Assembly (NCBI GenBank): GCA_031400505.1
Contig: JANNPZ010000090.1
Location: forward strand, 44,342 to 108,341
Length of the DNA stretch: 64,000 bases
DNA from: JAIYDJ01 sp031400505
GTDB lineage: Bacteria > Pseudomonadota > Alphaproteobacteria > Rhodobacterales > Rhodobacteraceae
Reading direction: 5' to 3'
Shown here: piece by piece, positions 42,776-51,651 of the stretch
Layout: each line of letters begins with the position of its first letter
Position numbering within the stretch: position 1 is the first letter of the stretch
Position numbers and translations under genes: made by a program
The notes under the pieces: model-generated
Database searches by the model: none
What the model was told of the DNA's origin: nothing
Seen by the model: only the letters and a program-made list of their open reading frames with translations

Positions 42776-45346
42776 TCAGCGCATCAACAGAGCCGCTTCG
42801 TGACGTTTCAACGTCCGACGCGCGGCGGCATAGTTTTCCAGGCCGGCGTCGGTTTTCAGCTCAGGGAACAGGTCGAAAATCTCGCTGCGCTGCGCGTTGC
42901 CAATCCCTTTCAAGGTCAGATCGCCCGGCTGAAAGCTTTCGGTCCACGCACCGTTTGACAACACGACTTCATGGCGGTCGCACATGAAGTGGATGTATGT
43001 CGTGCCCATGCTGTCAACCGTCTGCACACCCTGCCCTGCCAGCAAGTGCTTTGCCGCAACAAGTACTTCATGTTCGTCGAAATAGAGGGCGGTCCTGTCG
43101 TTGGCCACCAGCAAGCGGTGATTGGGCGATACCAGCATGTCGCGCTCTGGCAAACCATTGCCAAGCGCACCCTGACGCACCAGCACCGGCTTCAGATGCG
43201 CTGCCGAATGCAGTTCTGTCCAGGACAAGGCGCGCGCGCCTACCCAGCGGATTTCCTGCAAACCGTTGTCGCGGGTGATGACCCGGTCGCCGGCGCGCAG
43301 GCTTTCTACCGGCACTTCACCGCGCGGCGTCGCAATCAGGGTGCCGGGGGTAAAACACGGGATCACATTTTCAATGTTGGAGAACGTCAGCGTGCCCGTG
43401 ACGGTTCCCGTACCGTCAAGGAAGCTTACCGTGCCGTTTTCGGCATTGGTGGGGTCGAAATCCACGCGCAGCGGCCCTGCTCCGGTCAGATCCAGCGTGT
43501 CGAAGTCGTCACCGCCTTCGTTGCCGTCCACCAGATCGCCAGCGCTGCCACCGACAATCACGTCGCGGTCATTGCCGCCGAACAGACTGTCGGCCCCCTG
43601 TCCGCCAGTGATGGTGTCAGCCCCGGTGCCGCCCGTCACCAGATCGTCGTCGATACCCGCATCGATCAGGTCGTCATCCTGGCCACCGTCGATCGTGTCG
43701 TTGTCGTCCAGACCAAAAATCGTGTCGCTCCCGGTGCCGCCACGAATGTTGTCAGCGCCGTTGTTGATGAGGAGATCGCCCTGATCGTCCCTGATGTTCA
43801 CGGCATCCGGGAAATCCGGGCCAAGGCCGCCATAGACCAGATCGTCACCGCCGCCCGCGTCGATCAGGTCGGACCCTTCGCCGCCGATGATGGTATCTTG
43901 GCCATCGCCGCCCAAGAGGGTGTCGTCGTCTATCCCGCCATCAATGCTGTCGCTGCCGCGGCCGCCGTCGACCTCGTCGGCATCGTCGCCGGTGGTGATC
44001 GTATCGTTGCCGTCGCCGCCAAACACCGTATCGAGGTCATTCAACGGATCGACGTCTGACGGATAAAGTCCGGGATAGCCCTGATCGGGCAACGGTGCAC
44101 TGCCGCCGCCACGGGTGTCGATCACGTCGTCACCGACACCTCCGCGCCCCAGATCCGAGCCGTCGCCGCCATAAAGGCTGTCGTTGCCGACGGCACCTTC
44201 CAGAAAGTCATCCCCTGCGCCGCCATCGACTAGGTCATTGCCAAGGCCTGCCAGCACCGTATCATCGCCGATGCCGGCAACTATTCTGTCATCGTTTGGC
44301 GCGTCTTGCGCCAGGATCGCGTCCGCGTTGTCGACCCGGTCGCCGTCCGGATCGCCGGTATAGGCCAGATTGATCAGATCATCGCCCGCCGTGCCCGAGA
44401 CGATACCGTCACGAACCGTTCCGGGCGGGGACACTGTCACGGTGACAAGGCCGGTGTCCGATCCACCGTTGCCATCGCTGATCGTGTAGGTAAACTCCGC
44501 ATCGCCGGTAAAGCCCGGATTGGCGGCAAATGTGATCGTGCCATCTGCATTCAACGACACAGTACCGTCAGCCGAGGCCGATACGCCGGTGACGAGCAAG
44601 GGATCACTGTTCGCGTCAGCATCGTTGGCCAGCACCGCGATCACGACCGGCGCCGTGCCGATAGTGGTGGCTGCATCATCGCCGGCAACCGGCGGCGTGT
44701 TCGCCCCGATGTTGTCAACCGTGTCAGACAACGAGAATACCGAAACCGTTCCTGCAAAATGCTGGTCCAAATCGTTGATCCTGTCGGGGTCTGACTGGGT
44801 CTGGCCTGCCCCGATGACCCAAGGCTGGTTTTGCGCACCCATGTCCATCGTCAGATCGGCCGGCACCGCATCGCAGTAGGTCGCGCCGGACGTCGCATTG
44901 CTGATGTTCAACTGCCCGCCGGTACCGCCCTGATCCCACGAATAGTTCAAGCTGATCGTGTCGCCCGGATTGGCAAAGGCCGGGTCCGTGCCAAACGTGG
45001 TTGTTCCGGTTGCGGTTTCGTGGCTGATCACCACCGATCCGTTTTCCAGAATTTCAATGCGATAGGCGCCGACGCTGGTATCAATGCTGTCGCGCGACAA
45101 CAGGGTTTGTGTTCCCGACTGCGGGGCATCGCTTAGCGAGAACTGAATTTCAAGCGTACCGCGATCCATCTGATAGACCGGGTCCTGCGAAAGTTTGACG
45201 AAATCGTTGCACCCGTCCAGTGCGGCCAGCCCGTTGACCGACTGCGCCCCGTGAAAATAGCTTGCGTATTGAATGCCGTTTGCCGCCGCGCTGTCTTGCG
45301 CCAGCGTGCCTGTGTCATCAAAGTTGAAAAGTGCAAAAATCGGCAT
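42776..45346 (-). CDS. RTX exoprotein with LamG-like, Ig-like and Hint domains
   Basis: 856 residues from the ATG at 45346 (GAGGAAACGAAG upstream); the open frame continues upstream without support. N-terminal LamG/concanavalin-like domain about 1-215 (MPIFALFNFDDTGTLAQDSA), a cadherin-like repeat about 220-320 (NTPPVAGDDAATTIGTAPVV), a long RTX region about 330-630 with dense GGxGxDxLxGG nonapeptides, and a Hint domain about 680-815 starting CFTPGTLIATPRGEVPVESL with VSPNHRLLV. It shares the Hint tail and a linker module with its neighbour. Expected to be secreted and to bind calcium, perhaps as an adhesin or surface protein; no function is proven. Confidence 0.88.
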   Translation of the reverse strand: MPIFALFNFDDTGTLAQDSAAANGIQYASYFHGAQSVNGLAALDGCNDFVKLSQDPVYQMDRGTLEIQFSLSDAPQSGTQTLLSRDSIDTSVGAYRIEILENGSVVISHETATGTTTFGTDPAFANPGDTISLNYSWDQGGTGGQLNISNATSGATYCDAVPADLTMDMGAQNQPWVIGAGQTQSDPDRINDLDQHFAGTVSVFSLSDTVDNIGANTPPVAGDDAATTIGTAPVVIAVLANDADANSDPLLVTGVSASADGTVSLNADGTITFAANPGFTGDAEFTYTISDGNGGSDTGLVTVTVSPPGTVRDGIVSGTAGDDLINLAYTGDPDGDRVDNADAILAQDAPNDDRIVAGIGDDTVLAGLGNDLVDGGAGDDFLEGAVGNDSLYGGDGSDLGRGGVGDDVIDTRGGGSAPLPDQGYPGLYPSDVDPLNDLDTVFGGDGNDTITTGDDADEVDGGRGSDSIDGGIDDDTLLGGDGQDTIIGGEGSDLIDAGGGDDLVYGGLGPDFPDAVNIRDDQGDLLINNGADNIRGGTGSDTIFGLDDNDTIDGGQDDDLIDAGIDDDLVTGGTGADTITGGQGADSLFGGNDRDVIVGGSAGDLVDGNEGGDDFDTLDLTGAGPLRVDFDPTNAENGTVSFLDGTGTVTGTLTFSNIENVIPCFTPGTLIATPRGEVPVESLRAGDRVITRDNGLQEIRWVGARALSWTELHSAAHLKPVLVRQGALGNGLPERDMLVSPNHRLLVANDRTALYFDEHEVLVAAKHLLAGQGVQTVDSMGTTYIHFMCDRHEVVLSNGAWTESFQPGDLTLKGIGNAQRSEIFDLFPELKTDAGLENYAAARRTLKRHEAALLMR

Positions 45347-46098
45347 CTTCGTTTCCTCATCAAGCGCGGTGTCCGGTTGCCCAGCCCGCATCAACAACAC
45401 AGTCCAGCCTTCGCAACACAAAGCCCAGCAACAGATGACGGGCGCCTGCGTGCGCGGCTGGCCGCAACACTGATCGCCGGTCGAAGCATCACATATGCCA
45501 AGGCGCAGTCCAGCCGACTGATCTTCTGTGCGGCCAAATCCGCAACAGAAGGCATTCAACCCACCCGACCGGCTACTTGCTGGTGCAGCACTTCTCGACG
45601 ACTGCCCCCGCAGCCTTGTCCCCAACTGGCGACAATTACTGGTTACCTTTCGTTAAGATTTCCGAAAAGTAAAAAACGCGATGGTCCGCACAAAGAGCGG
45701 GCATGCAACGTCGGCGGCAACTAGCCATTGGCCGCCTTCGCGTCCGAAGAACAGGGGAACTGTTTCCTGTTGCAATCCCGAATTGCCTGCGGTTCCTCAG
45801 TTAAACCTATAAGTTCATTCGTTTCTTCGCAGTCTTGAAGATCACAGATCGGGGAAACTGTTGCGGAATTGTAAACAATCCAAGACGTTAACTCTGACGC
45901 CACTTTCTTGCCCCAGTCCTGCCGCAAGGCTGCGGCATTGTTTATGGGTTTATCTAAATTGTCCGCTTTTGACGGCACCGTTGCGGTCAATTCCGGCGTC
46001 ACGGGTCCAGTTCCCGAATCACCCGGTCGAAAAGTCGCCATGTTCTTGCCACATAGGCACGGGCAAACCCGGTATTCGGTCGTCGGTCTTTAGGAAGC
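45347..46098. other. 752-base gap before tRNA-Leu, with one doubtful ORF
   Basis: The first 300 bases probably hold the leader and promoter of the RTX-Hint gene at 45346. An AT-rich part runs from about 45640 to 45700. A 106-codon minus-strand frame (46041-45721) exists, but it uses many rare A/T-ending codons (TTA, ATA, CTT), has no Shine-Dalgarno and no recognisable domain, so I do not call it. No copy of the tRNA 3' end was seen that would mark an integrated element. Confidence 0.5.
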
Positions 46099-46182
46099 TG
46101 GTGCCCGAGGTCGGACTCGAACCGACATGCCTCGCGGCGGAGGATTTTGAGTCCTCTGCGTCTACCATTCCACCACTCGGGC
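46099..46182 (-). tRNA. tRNA-Leu, anticodon CAA
   Basis: On the minus strand a complete cloverleaf: acceptor GCCCGAG pairing with CTCGGGC, discriminator A and encoded CCA, anticodon arm GAGGA-CTCAAAA-TCCTC giving anticodon CAA, a long variable arm (GCCGCGAGGC), and T arm GTCGGTTCGAGTCCGAC. The long variable arm and A73 agree with leucine. Confidence 0.97.
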
Positions 46183-46224
46183 CACCTGACGGCAGGCTTT
46201 ATCGCCGCTGTTTGCCGTCGTCAA

Positions 46225-47079
46225 CTAGAGACGTTTCGCAGCAAACGTGTCACAGGCTGCCATCTCTCCGGACTCCACCCCCAACAGGAACCAGCGCGAC
46301 CGTTGCGCCGAGGTGCCGTGGGTAAAGGTGTGCGGCATCACCTGCCGTCCGGCCTTGTGTGCCAGCGTGTCGTCGCCGATCTGACGGGCGGCGTTCAACG
46401 CTTCTTCGAAATCACCCTTCTGGATCGACCCGAACTTTTCTGATGCGTGCCGCGCCCAGATCCCTGCCAGACAATCGGCCTGCAACTCGACGCGCACCGA
46501 GACTTCGTTGCTTTCTTCTTCGGAAACCTGTCCGCGCAGCGTGTTTGCCCGGCCCAGCAGGCCAAGCTCGTTCTGCACATGGTGGGCGATTTCATGCGCC
46601 ACCACATAGGCAGCCGCAAAATCGCCTTTGGCACCAAGGCGCTGGTCCAGAGTGGTGAAAAAGTCGGTATCGAGATACACCTTGTTGTCGCCGGGGCAGT
46701 AGAACGGCCCGGTTGCGCCGCTGGCGCTGCCGCAAGGCGACAGAGTGACGCCTTTGTAGAGGACCAGCACAGCCGGGGTGTAGTCACGGTTCAACTGATT
46801 GCGAAACACGCCCGCCCATACCTCTTCGGTATCGGCCAGTGTCACCGACACGAACTCGCCGGCCACGGCATCGGCTTCGGTCATCTCGACGCCGCCACCC
46901 TGAGATCCGCTCAAAGTGGGGTCTTGCAGCAACCCGCTGACGTCAAAGCCAAGAAAATAGCCGACAACAAGAACGACGATCAGGCCGACGCCTCCGACCC
47001 CGCCCGCCTTGCCTGCCGAAAGTCCTGCCGACCTGCGATCCTCGATGTTGCGGCTGCCCCGCCGTCCGCGCCATTCCAT
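46225..47079 (-). CDS. ypfJ: Neutral zinc metallopeptidase of the YpfJ type
   Basis: 284 residues. The N-terminus MEWRGRRGSRNIEDRRS is typical of the family, followed by one membrane segment (GGVGLIVVLVVGYFLGF). The metallopeptidase motif HEIAHHVQNELG lies near residue 167, with YCPGDNKVYLDTDFF about 30 residues before it and the third-ligand region ELQADCLAGIWA after it. The active domain should face the periplasm. Its substrate is not known. tRNA-Leu lies just downstream. Confidence 0.92.
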   Translation of the reverse strand: MEWRGRRGSRNIEDRRSAGLSAGKAGGVGGVGLIVVLVVGYFLGFDVSGLLQDPTLSGSQGGGVEMTEADAVAGEFVSVTLADTEEVWAGVFRNQLNRDYTPAVLVLYKGVTLSPCGSASGATGPFYCPGDNKVYLDTDFFTTLDQRLGAKGDFAAAYVVAHEIAHHVQNELGLLGRANTLRGQVSEEESNEVSVRVELQADCLAGIWARHASEKFGSIQKGDFEEALNAARQIGDDTLAHKAGRQVMPHTFTHGTSAQRSRWFLLGVESGEMAACDTFAAKRL

Positions 47080-47240
47080 ATCCGTACCTCGTACCGTTTC
47101 ACCGGCACATTAGGGGATCACCGTGCAAGGGCCAACGTCTTTAACAGGCGCGCATGTGTATTGACGCGATCCGCGCAAGTCACTTGACCTTGCGTCCCGC
47201 CCATGACCTTTACCGCCCGAAGAAACCAAGGGTGCGTCCG

Positions 47241-47825
47241 ATGTTTAGAAGGCTCTACGACTGGACGTTGCGATGGGCCGGGTCGCGCTTTGCGCCAGAA
47301 GCGCTGGCGGTTGTGTCGGTGATCGAAAGCTCGGTGTTTCTCGTGCCCGCAGAAGTGCTGTTCGTGCCAATGGTGCTGGCCAAGCCAGAGCAGGCAATGC
47401 GGTATGCGCTGATTGCGAGCGTGGGGTCGGTGGTGGGCGGTATTCTGGGCTGGCTGCTGGGGTTTTATCTGTTCGATCTGTTGGCAGAGCCAGTGCTGGC
47501 GTTCTACGGCAAACTCGAGGTGTTCGAGGCGCTGAAAACCTCGACCAGCGAAGGCGCGATCCTGTTGATGCTGGTGACGTCAGGGGCTATTCATCTGCCG
47601 CCGATGAAGGTCGTGACGATCCTGGCCGGGGTGATCGCGTTCAACCTGCCGCTGTTCATTCTGGCGGCAATTGTGGCGCGTGGCGGCAAGTTTTATGCAC
47701 TGGCCTGGGCACTCCGGAGCTATGGTGCGCATGTCGTCGCGGTGATCGAGCGGAAGTTGGCGCAGGTGGTGGGGGTTGGCCTGCTGGTGTTGCTGGCGGC
47801 ATATCTGGCAACCTATCTGATATGA
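47241..47825 (+). CDS. YqaA-type DedA/VTT family membrane protein
   Basis: 194 residues from the ATG at 47241 with a weak AAGGG upstream; earlier ATG at 47154 has no support. About four to five hydrophobic segments. The VTT-like core appears as FVPMVLAKPEQAMRYALIAS and SVVGGILGWLLGFYLFDLL, and the sequence follows the YqaA/DedA relatives, which are thought to move lipids or help membrane homeostasis. It lies 7 bases before dsbB and is likely co-transcribed. Confidence 0.88.
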   Translation: MFRRLYDWTLRWAGSRFAPEALAVVSVIESSVFLVPAEVLFVPMVLAKPEQAMRYALIASVGSVVGGILGWLLGFYLFDLLAEPVLAFYGKLEVFEALKTSTSEGAILLMLVTSGAIHLPPMKVVTILAGVIAFNLPLFILAAIVARGGKFYALAWALRSYGAHVVAVIERKLAQVVGVGLLVLLAAYLATYLI

Positions 47826-47832
47826 GGCGGGG

Positions 47833-48291
47833 ATGACACGCAGCCAGTTGATTGCGATTGCGGCGGCCGGTTCGGCAGCGATGCTGCTGGGCGCACTTGC
47901 GTTTCAGTACGTGGGCGGTCTTGCGCCATGCACGTTGTGCATCTGGCAGCGTTGGCCGCACCTGGCTGCTGTGGGGATTGCCGGGCTCGCACTGATTTTG
48001 CGCGGGCCGGTGTTGCCGGTGCTGGGCGCGGCGGCGGTCCTGACGACAGCCACGATCGGGGGGTTCCACGCAGGCGTAGAGCAAGGCTGGTGGGCGGGGC
48101 TTGCGTCCTGTTCGGGGGGGTCTTTGGCCGGAATTAGTACGGCGGATTTGCTGAACCCCGATGTGATCGTAGCCGCACCGGTGCGCTGCGATCAAGCTGC
48201 CTGGACTTTCACGGGGCTGTCGATGGCAGCATGGAATGGCGTGATTTCGGTCGGGCTGGCGGCGGTCTGGCTGCTGAGCGCGCGCAAGTAG
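47833..48291 (+). CDS. dsbB: Disulfide bond formation protein DsbB
   Basis: 152 residues with four hydrophobic segments. DsbB re-oxidises DsbA, passing electrons to quinone. The first redox pair is CTLC (about 36-39) followed by IWQRWPH with the quinone-contacting Arg, and the second pair is formed by Cys in ASCSGG and Cys in PVRCDQ, though their spacing is longer than in E. coli. Follows the YqaA gene by 7 bases. Its stop forms the edge of repeat copy C. Confidence 0.9.
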   Translation: MTRSQLIAIAAAGSAAMLLGALAFQYVGGLAPCTLCIWQRWPHLAAVGIAGLALILRGPVLPVLGAAAVLTTATIGGFHAGVEQGWWAGLASCSGGSLAGISTADLLNPDVIVAAPVRCDQAAWTFTGLSMAAWNGVISVGLAAVWLLSARK

Positions 48292-48351
48292 GGGGGCCTT
48301 CTGCCCCCCTCGGCCTTCGGCCTCACCCCCCGAGGATATTTAGGCAGAGAA
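48291..48351 (-). repeat. Recurrent intergenic hairpin element, copy C
   Basis: On the minus strand it reads AAATATCCTCGGGGGGTGAG, then GCC-GAA-GGC and GGGGGGC...GCCCCCC stems, matching copy B almost base for base. It fills the gap between the convergent dsbB and dgt genes and overlaps the last base of the dsbB stop. Confidence 0.8.
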
Positions 48352-48360
48352 GAAGCTGGA

Positions 48361-49524
48361 TCAGCCGAGCAGGCGGGCATGTTCCTGCAGGGCAAAGCGG
48401 TCAGTCATGCCGGCGACATAATCTGCCACGATCCGTGCGAGTTCGGTCTCATCCCCGACGGCGGCGATGTCGGTTTGCCATTCTGCTGGTAGCAGGTGCG
48501 GGCGCGCCATGAAAAGTGGGAACAGGCCGTTGATCGTCTCGGTCACCCTCGCACGCTCGACCATCACCGAAGGCGCGCGGTACATGCGGGCGAAGAGGAA
48601 AGCGCGGACAGCCTTGAGTTCCTGATAGAGCGGCTTCGAAAAACGGATCACAGTTGTCCCAAGCTCGCGGATGTCCTTGACCGATTGTGGCCTGGCTGCG
48701 TCCAGACGATTGCGCGCGACGGCGATCACGTCTTCGACCATGCGACCGAAGACCCGGCGCAAAGCCTCGTGCCGGCGGCGCATCCGGTCAAGGTTGGGGT
48801 AGATCGTATCAACTTCGGCAAAAGCGGGGCCAGTGACCGGCAGTCCCATCAGATCGGTTTCGTCGAACAGACCGGACCGCAGGCCATCATGCAGGTCGTG
48901 ATGCGAATAGGCGACATCGTCAGCAATGGCTGCGACTTGCGCCTCGGCGCTGGCATGTGTGTGCAACTCCAGGTCCCATTGGGAATTCACCTGCGACAAA
49001 GCATAGGGCAAAGGCCCGGCGTGTTTTCCATCGGCGTGCGGGCCGATAACGGGGCCGTTGTGTTTGGCGATGCCTTCCAACGCTTCCCATGTCAGGTTCA
49101 GCCCGTCGAAATCGGCATAGTGACGTTCAAGCCGCGTCACGATGCGCAAGGCCTGCGCGTTATGGTCAAAGCCACCATGGGGCGCCATCAGCGCCTCCAT
49201 GGCGTCCTCGCCGGTGTGCCCGAACGGCGTGTGCCCAAGGTCGTGAGCCAGCGCTATTGCCTCGGCCAGATCGGTGTTCAGGCCAAGAACGCCCGCGATG
49301 GTCCGCGCCACCTGCGCCACTTCGATGGTATGGGTTAGCCGCGTGCGGTAATAGTCGCCCTCGTGTTCGACAAACACTTGCGTCTTGTGTTTCAGCCGCC
49401 GGAACGCTGATGAGTGAATGACCCGGTCGCGGTCACGCTGAAACGGCGAGCGGAAAGACGACATGCGTTCGGGGTAAAGTCGCCCGCGCGAGGCGTCCGG
49501 GTGGCAAGCATAGGGCGCGAGCAT
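48361..49524 (-). CDS. dgt: Deoxyguanosinetriphosphate triphosphohydrolase-like protein
   Basis: 387 residues from the ATG at 49524 (MLAPYACHPDASRGRLYPE); the longer frame crosses the neighbouring gene start region and is not used. HD-domain dNTPase: FRSPFQRDRDRVIHSSAFRR near the N-terminus, RLTHTIEV for the first His, and the HD pair with metal ligands in AHDLGHTPFGHTGE near 110-123. It hydrolyses dNTPs to nucleoside and triphosphate. Divergent from erpA with 66 bases between starts. Confidence 0.93.
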   Translation of the reverse strand: MLAPYACHPDASRGRLYPERMSSFRSPFQRDRDRVIHSSAFRRLKHKTQVFVEHEGDYYRTRLTHTIEVAQVARTIAGVLGLNTDLAEAIALAHDLGHTPFGHTGEDAMEALMAPHGGFDHNAQALRIVTRLERHYADFDGLNLTWEALEGIAKHNGPVIGPHADGKHAGPLPYALSQVNSQWDLELHTHASAEAQVAAIADDVAYSHHDLHDGLRSGLFDETDLMGLPVTGPAFAEVDTIYPNLDRMRRRHEALRRVFGRMVEDVIAVARNRLDAARPQSVKDIRELGTTVIRFSKPLYQELKAVRAFLFARMYRAPSVMVERARVTETINGLFPLFMARPHLLPAEWQTDIAAVGDETELARIVADYVAGMTDRFALQEHARLLG

Positions 49525-49590
49525 CGGCAAAGCCTTGTTGGGACTGACACAAGACCTTATAGTCCTGCAGAGGCACAAAGGATACCCGCC

Positions 49591-49920
49591 ATGCTGACAC
49601 TGCCGCCGAAAGTGACTGATCGCGCCTTTGCGCGCCTGGCCGAGATCGCCGAGATAACCGGAACGCAAAGTGCGCTGCGGGTCGCGGTGGATGGCGGGGG
49701 GTGTTCAGGGTTCCAGTATGACATCAAGTTGGACGAGGCGCTGGTTGATGATCTGGTGCTGGAAAAGGACGGCCAGCGCGTGCTGGTCGATGCTGTGTCG
49801 CTGCCGTTTCTGGCCAATGCGGTGATCGACTACACCGAAGAACTGATCGGCGCGCGGTTCGTGGTGCAAAACCCGAACGCGACATCATCCTGCGGCTGTG
49901 GCACCAGCTTCTCGGTCTGA
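49591..49920 (+). CDS. erpA: A-type iron-sulfur carrier, ErpA-like
   Basis: 109 residues from the ATG at 49591. The three cluster-binding cysteines of A-type carriers are present: one in GGGCSGFQYD (Cys about 36) and two in SSCGCGTSF (about 102 and 104). These proteins deliver Fe-S clusters to targets such as LipA and the isoprenoid enzymes. ErpA, IscA and SufA cannot be told apart with certainty, but a gene outside an isc/suf cluster is most often erpA. Overlapping upstream frames are not supported. Confidence 0.9.
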   Translation: MLTLPPKVTDRAFARLAEIAEITGTQSALRVAVDGGGCSGFQYDIKLDEALVDDLVLEKDGQRVLVDAVSLPFLANAVIDYTEELIGARFVVQNPNATSSCGCGTSFSV

Positions 49921-50005
49921 CGCAAGCGGAAGGCAAAAAAGCGCGCAGCCCCCTCGCCCTGCCTGCCGTGCGGGCTATCTGCTGCGCCTGGATGACGGGG
50001 GCTTC

Positions 50006-50734
50006 ATGACGACTGTGCTGATGTTGGGGTCCGCCCCGATGGCGATCGAGGCGCGAAACTGGCCTAGGGCGCCGTTCGATAGGATCGTGGCGATCAACAA
50101 TGCCGTGGCAGTGCGCCCGGATTGGGATTTCATGGTGCATCCGTGGGATTTCCCGCCAGACCGCGTGCCGCAGGCGAAACCCGGCCAGACCGTCATAACC
50201 GAAAAGGCCTTCGTACCTTCACAGAACAGCTACGGCGGCTTTGTCTACGCCGGCGCAACAATGGCCTACACAGCGGGTTATTGGACGCTGGCTGCGCTTC
50301 GGCCCAAAGTCCTGGCGGTGTTCGGTTGCGACATGCACTATCCCGCAGGTCTTCCCACGCATTTCTATGGGCGCGGCACACCCGATCCGCTGCGGCCCGA
50401 CATCACGTTGCAATCGCTCGAAGCGAAGTCGGCGCGGCTGATGGTTCTGGCGGCGATGCAGGATTGCGCGGTGGTCAACTTGTCATCCGGTCCGTCGCGG
50501 TTGCTGTTTCCACGCGCCGATCGGGCCAGCGCGGCTTGCGCACGGCCGTTGCGCTTCAACCGCGGGTTGGTGTCGGCGGCCCTGGCACGCGAGGCGGCGC
50601 TGGGCTACTTCGTGCCATCGGGGCGCTACTGGGACGAGTTGGAGCGGTTTGATCCTGCAGTCCTGGCATCACTCGATGCAATGTGGCTTCAAACGGCGGC
50701 AGAGCCGCTTGTGCAGGCGCGCGCCTCGGCCTAA
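50006..50734 (+). CDS. Uncharacterised conserved protein, Rossmann-like
   Basis: 242 residues from the ATG at 50006 (MTTVLMLGSAPMAIEARNWP). A nucleotide-fold-like N-terminus (VLMLGSAP), then FDRIVAINNAVAVRPDWDFM and VHPWDFPPD, then a central strand with VLAVFGCDMHY. This order (Gly-rich start, a conserved NNA, an Asp/Trp pair, and a late CDM) is reminiscent of glycosyltransferase-like or DUF115-type folds that handle sugars, but the similarity is weak and I do not assign a function. It follows erpA by 85 bases and precedes xthA by 29. Confidence 0.7.
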   Translation: MTTVLMLGSAPMAIEARNWPRAPFDRIVAINNAVAVRPDWDFMVHPWDFPPDRVPQAKPGQTVITEKAFVPSQNSYGGFVYAGATMAYTAGYWTLAALRPKVLAVFGCDMHYPAGLPTHFYGRGTPDPLRPDITLQSLEAKSARLMVLAAMQDCAVVNLSSGPSRLLFPRADRASAACARPLRFNRGLVSAALAREAALGYFVPSGRYWDELERFDPAVLASLDAMWLQTAAEPLVQARASA

Positions 50735-50763
50735 AGCGGTCAGGAAAACGGAGTGCGTTTCCG

Positions 50764-51534
50764 ATGAAAATCGCCACCTTCAACATAAACGGCATCAAGG
50801 CGCGGCTTCCGGCGCTGTTGAACTGGATCATCGCAGCAACACCCGACGTGGTGTGCCTGCAAGAGATCAAGTCGATCGACGACGGCTTTCCCCGCCAACC
50901 CTTCGCGGATTTGGGGTATCATGTCGAAACCCACGGGCAAAAGGCGTTCAATGGTGTGGCGATCCTGTCACGACACCCCATGCTGGATGTGACGCGCGGA
51001 CTGCCCGGCGATGACAGCGACGAACAGGCGCGCTGGATCGAAGCAGTCGTGGCCGGCGTGCGGATCTGCGGGCTCTATCTGCCCAACGGCAACCCTGCTC
51101 CGGGTCCGAAATATGATTATAAACTCACCTGGATGACAAGACTGCAAATGCGGGTGCAAACACTTCTGGCCACCGAGCAGCCTGCGGTGTTCTGCGGTGA
51201 CTACAACGTCATCCCACAGCCCGAGGATGCGGCCAAACCCGAGTCCTGGGTGACCGACGCATTGCATCTGCCGCAAACCCGCGCCGCCTATCAGAGGCTC
51301 TGCAATCTGGGCCTGACCGATGCCTTCCGCTCCCGCGACCAGCGGCCCGGCCAGTACAGCTTCTGGGATTTTCAAGCCGGCGCCTGGGAGCGCAACAACG
51401 GCATCCGCATCGACCATATCCTGTTGTCGCCGCAGGCGGCCGACAGGCTCCTGGATGCCGGGATCGACAAATTCGTTCGCGGACTTGACAAACCCTCCGA
51501 TCACGTCCCGGTCTGGGTCACCCTTGACGCTTGA
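50764..51534 (+). CDS. xthA: Exodeoxyribonuclease III / AP endonuclease
   Basis: 256 residues from the ATG at 50764. EEP-family repair nuclease acting on abasic sites and 3' ends. Catalytic motifs: LQEIKS (Glu about 34), GLYLPNGNP near 105, GDYNVIP near 150, RIDHILLS near 216 and SDHVPVWV at the C-terminus, giving the full set of metal and catalytic residues. It ends before a repeat element shared with the convergent ccmG. Confidence 0.95.
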   Translation: MKIATFNINGIKARLPALLNWIIAATPDVVCLQEIKSIDDGFPRQPFADLGYHVETHGQKAFNGVAILSRHPMLDVTRGLPGDDSDEQARWIEAVVAGVRICGLYLPNGNPAPGPKYDYKLTWMTRLQMRVQTLLATEQPAVFCGDYNVIPQPEDAAKPESWVTDALHLPQTRAAYQRLCNLGLTDAFRSRDQRPGQYSFWDFQAGAWERNNGIRIDHILLSPQAADRLLDAGIDKFVRGLDKPSDHVPVWVTLDA

Positions 51535-51570
51535 ACACCGCGCTCTGCGACCTGTTCCACAAATCCGCTT

Positions 51571-51625
51571 TCATCTTGGCCCAAATATCCCACGGGGGCG
51601 CGGGGGTGTGAAACCCCCGCCGGCG
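51571..51625 (+). repeat. Recurrent intergenic hairpin element, copy D (divergent)
   Basis: Contains AAATATCCCACGGGGGCG followed by a 7-base stem (CGGGGGT / ACCCCCG) with a 5-base loop. Lies between the convergent xthA and ccmG genes, so terminator function is plausible. The 5' CATCTGTTC part is degenerate. Confidence 0.6.
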
Positions 51626-51651
51626 CCACCATCGGGGCCAGACCACCCTGC

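Noticed and set aside
45630..45660. CtrA-like TTAC..TTAA motif before the RTX-Hint gene
   Set aside because: Spacing does not fit TTAA-N7-TTAA; only half of the site matches.
49414..49590. Upstream extension of the erpA frame
   Set aside because: No ribosome binding site and it crosses the divergent dgt start.
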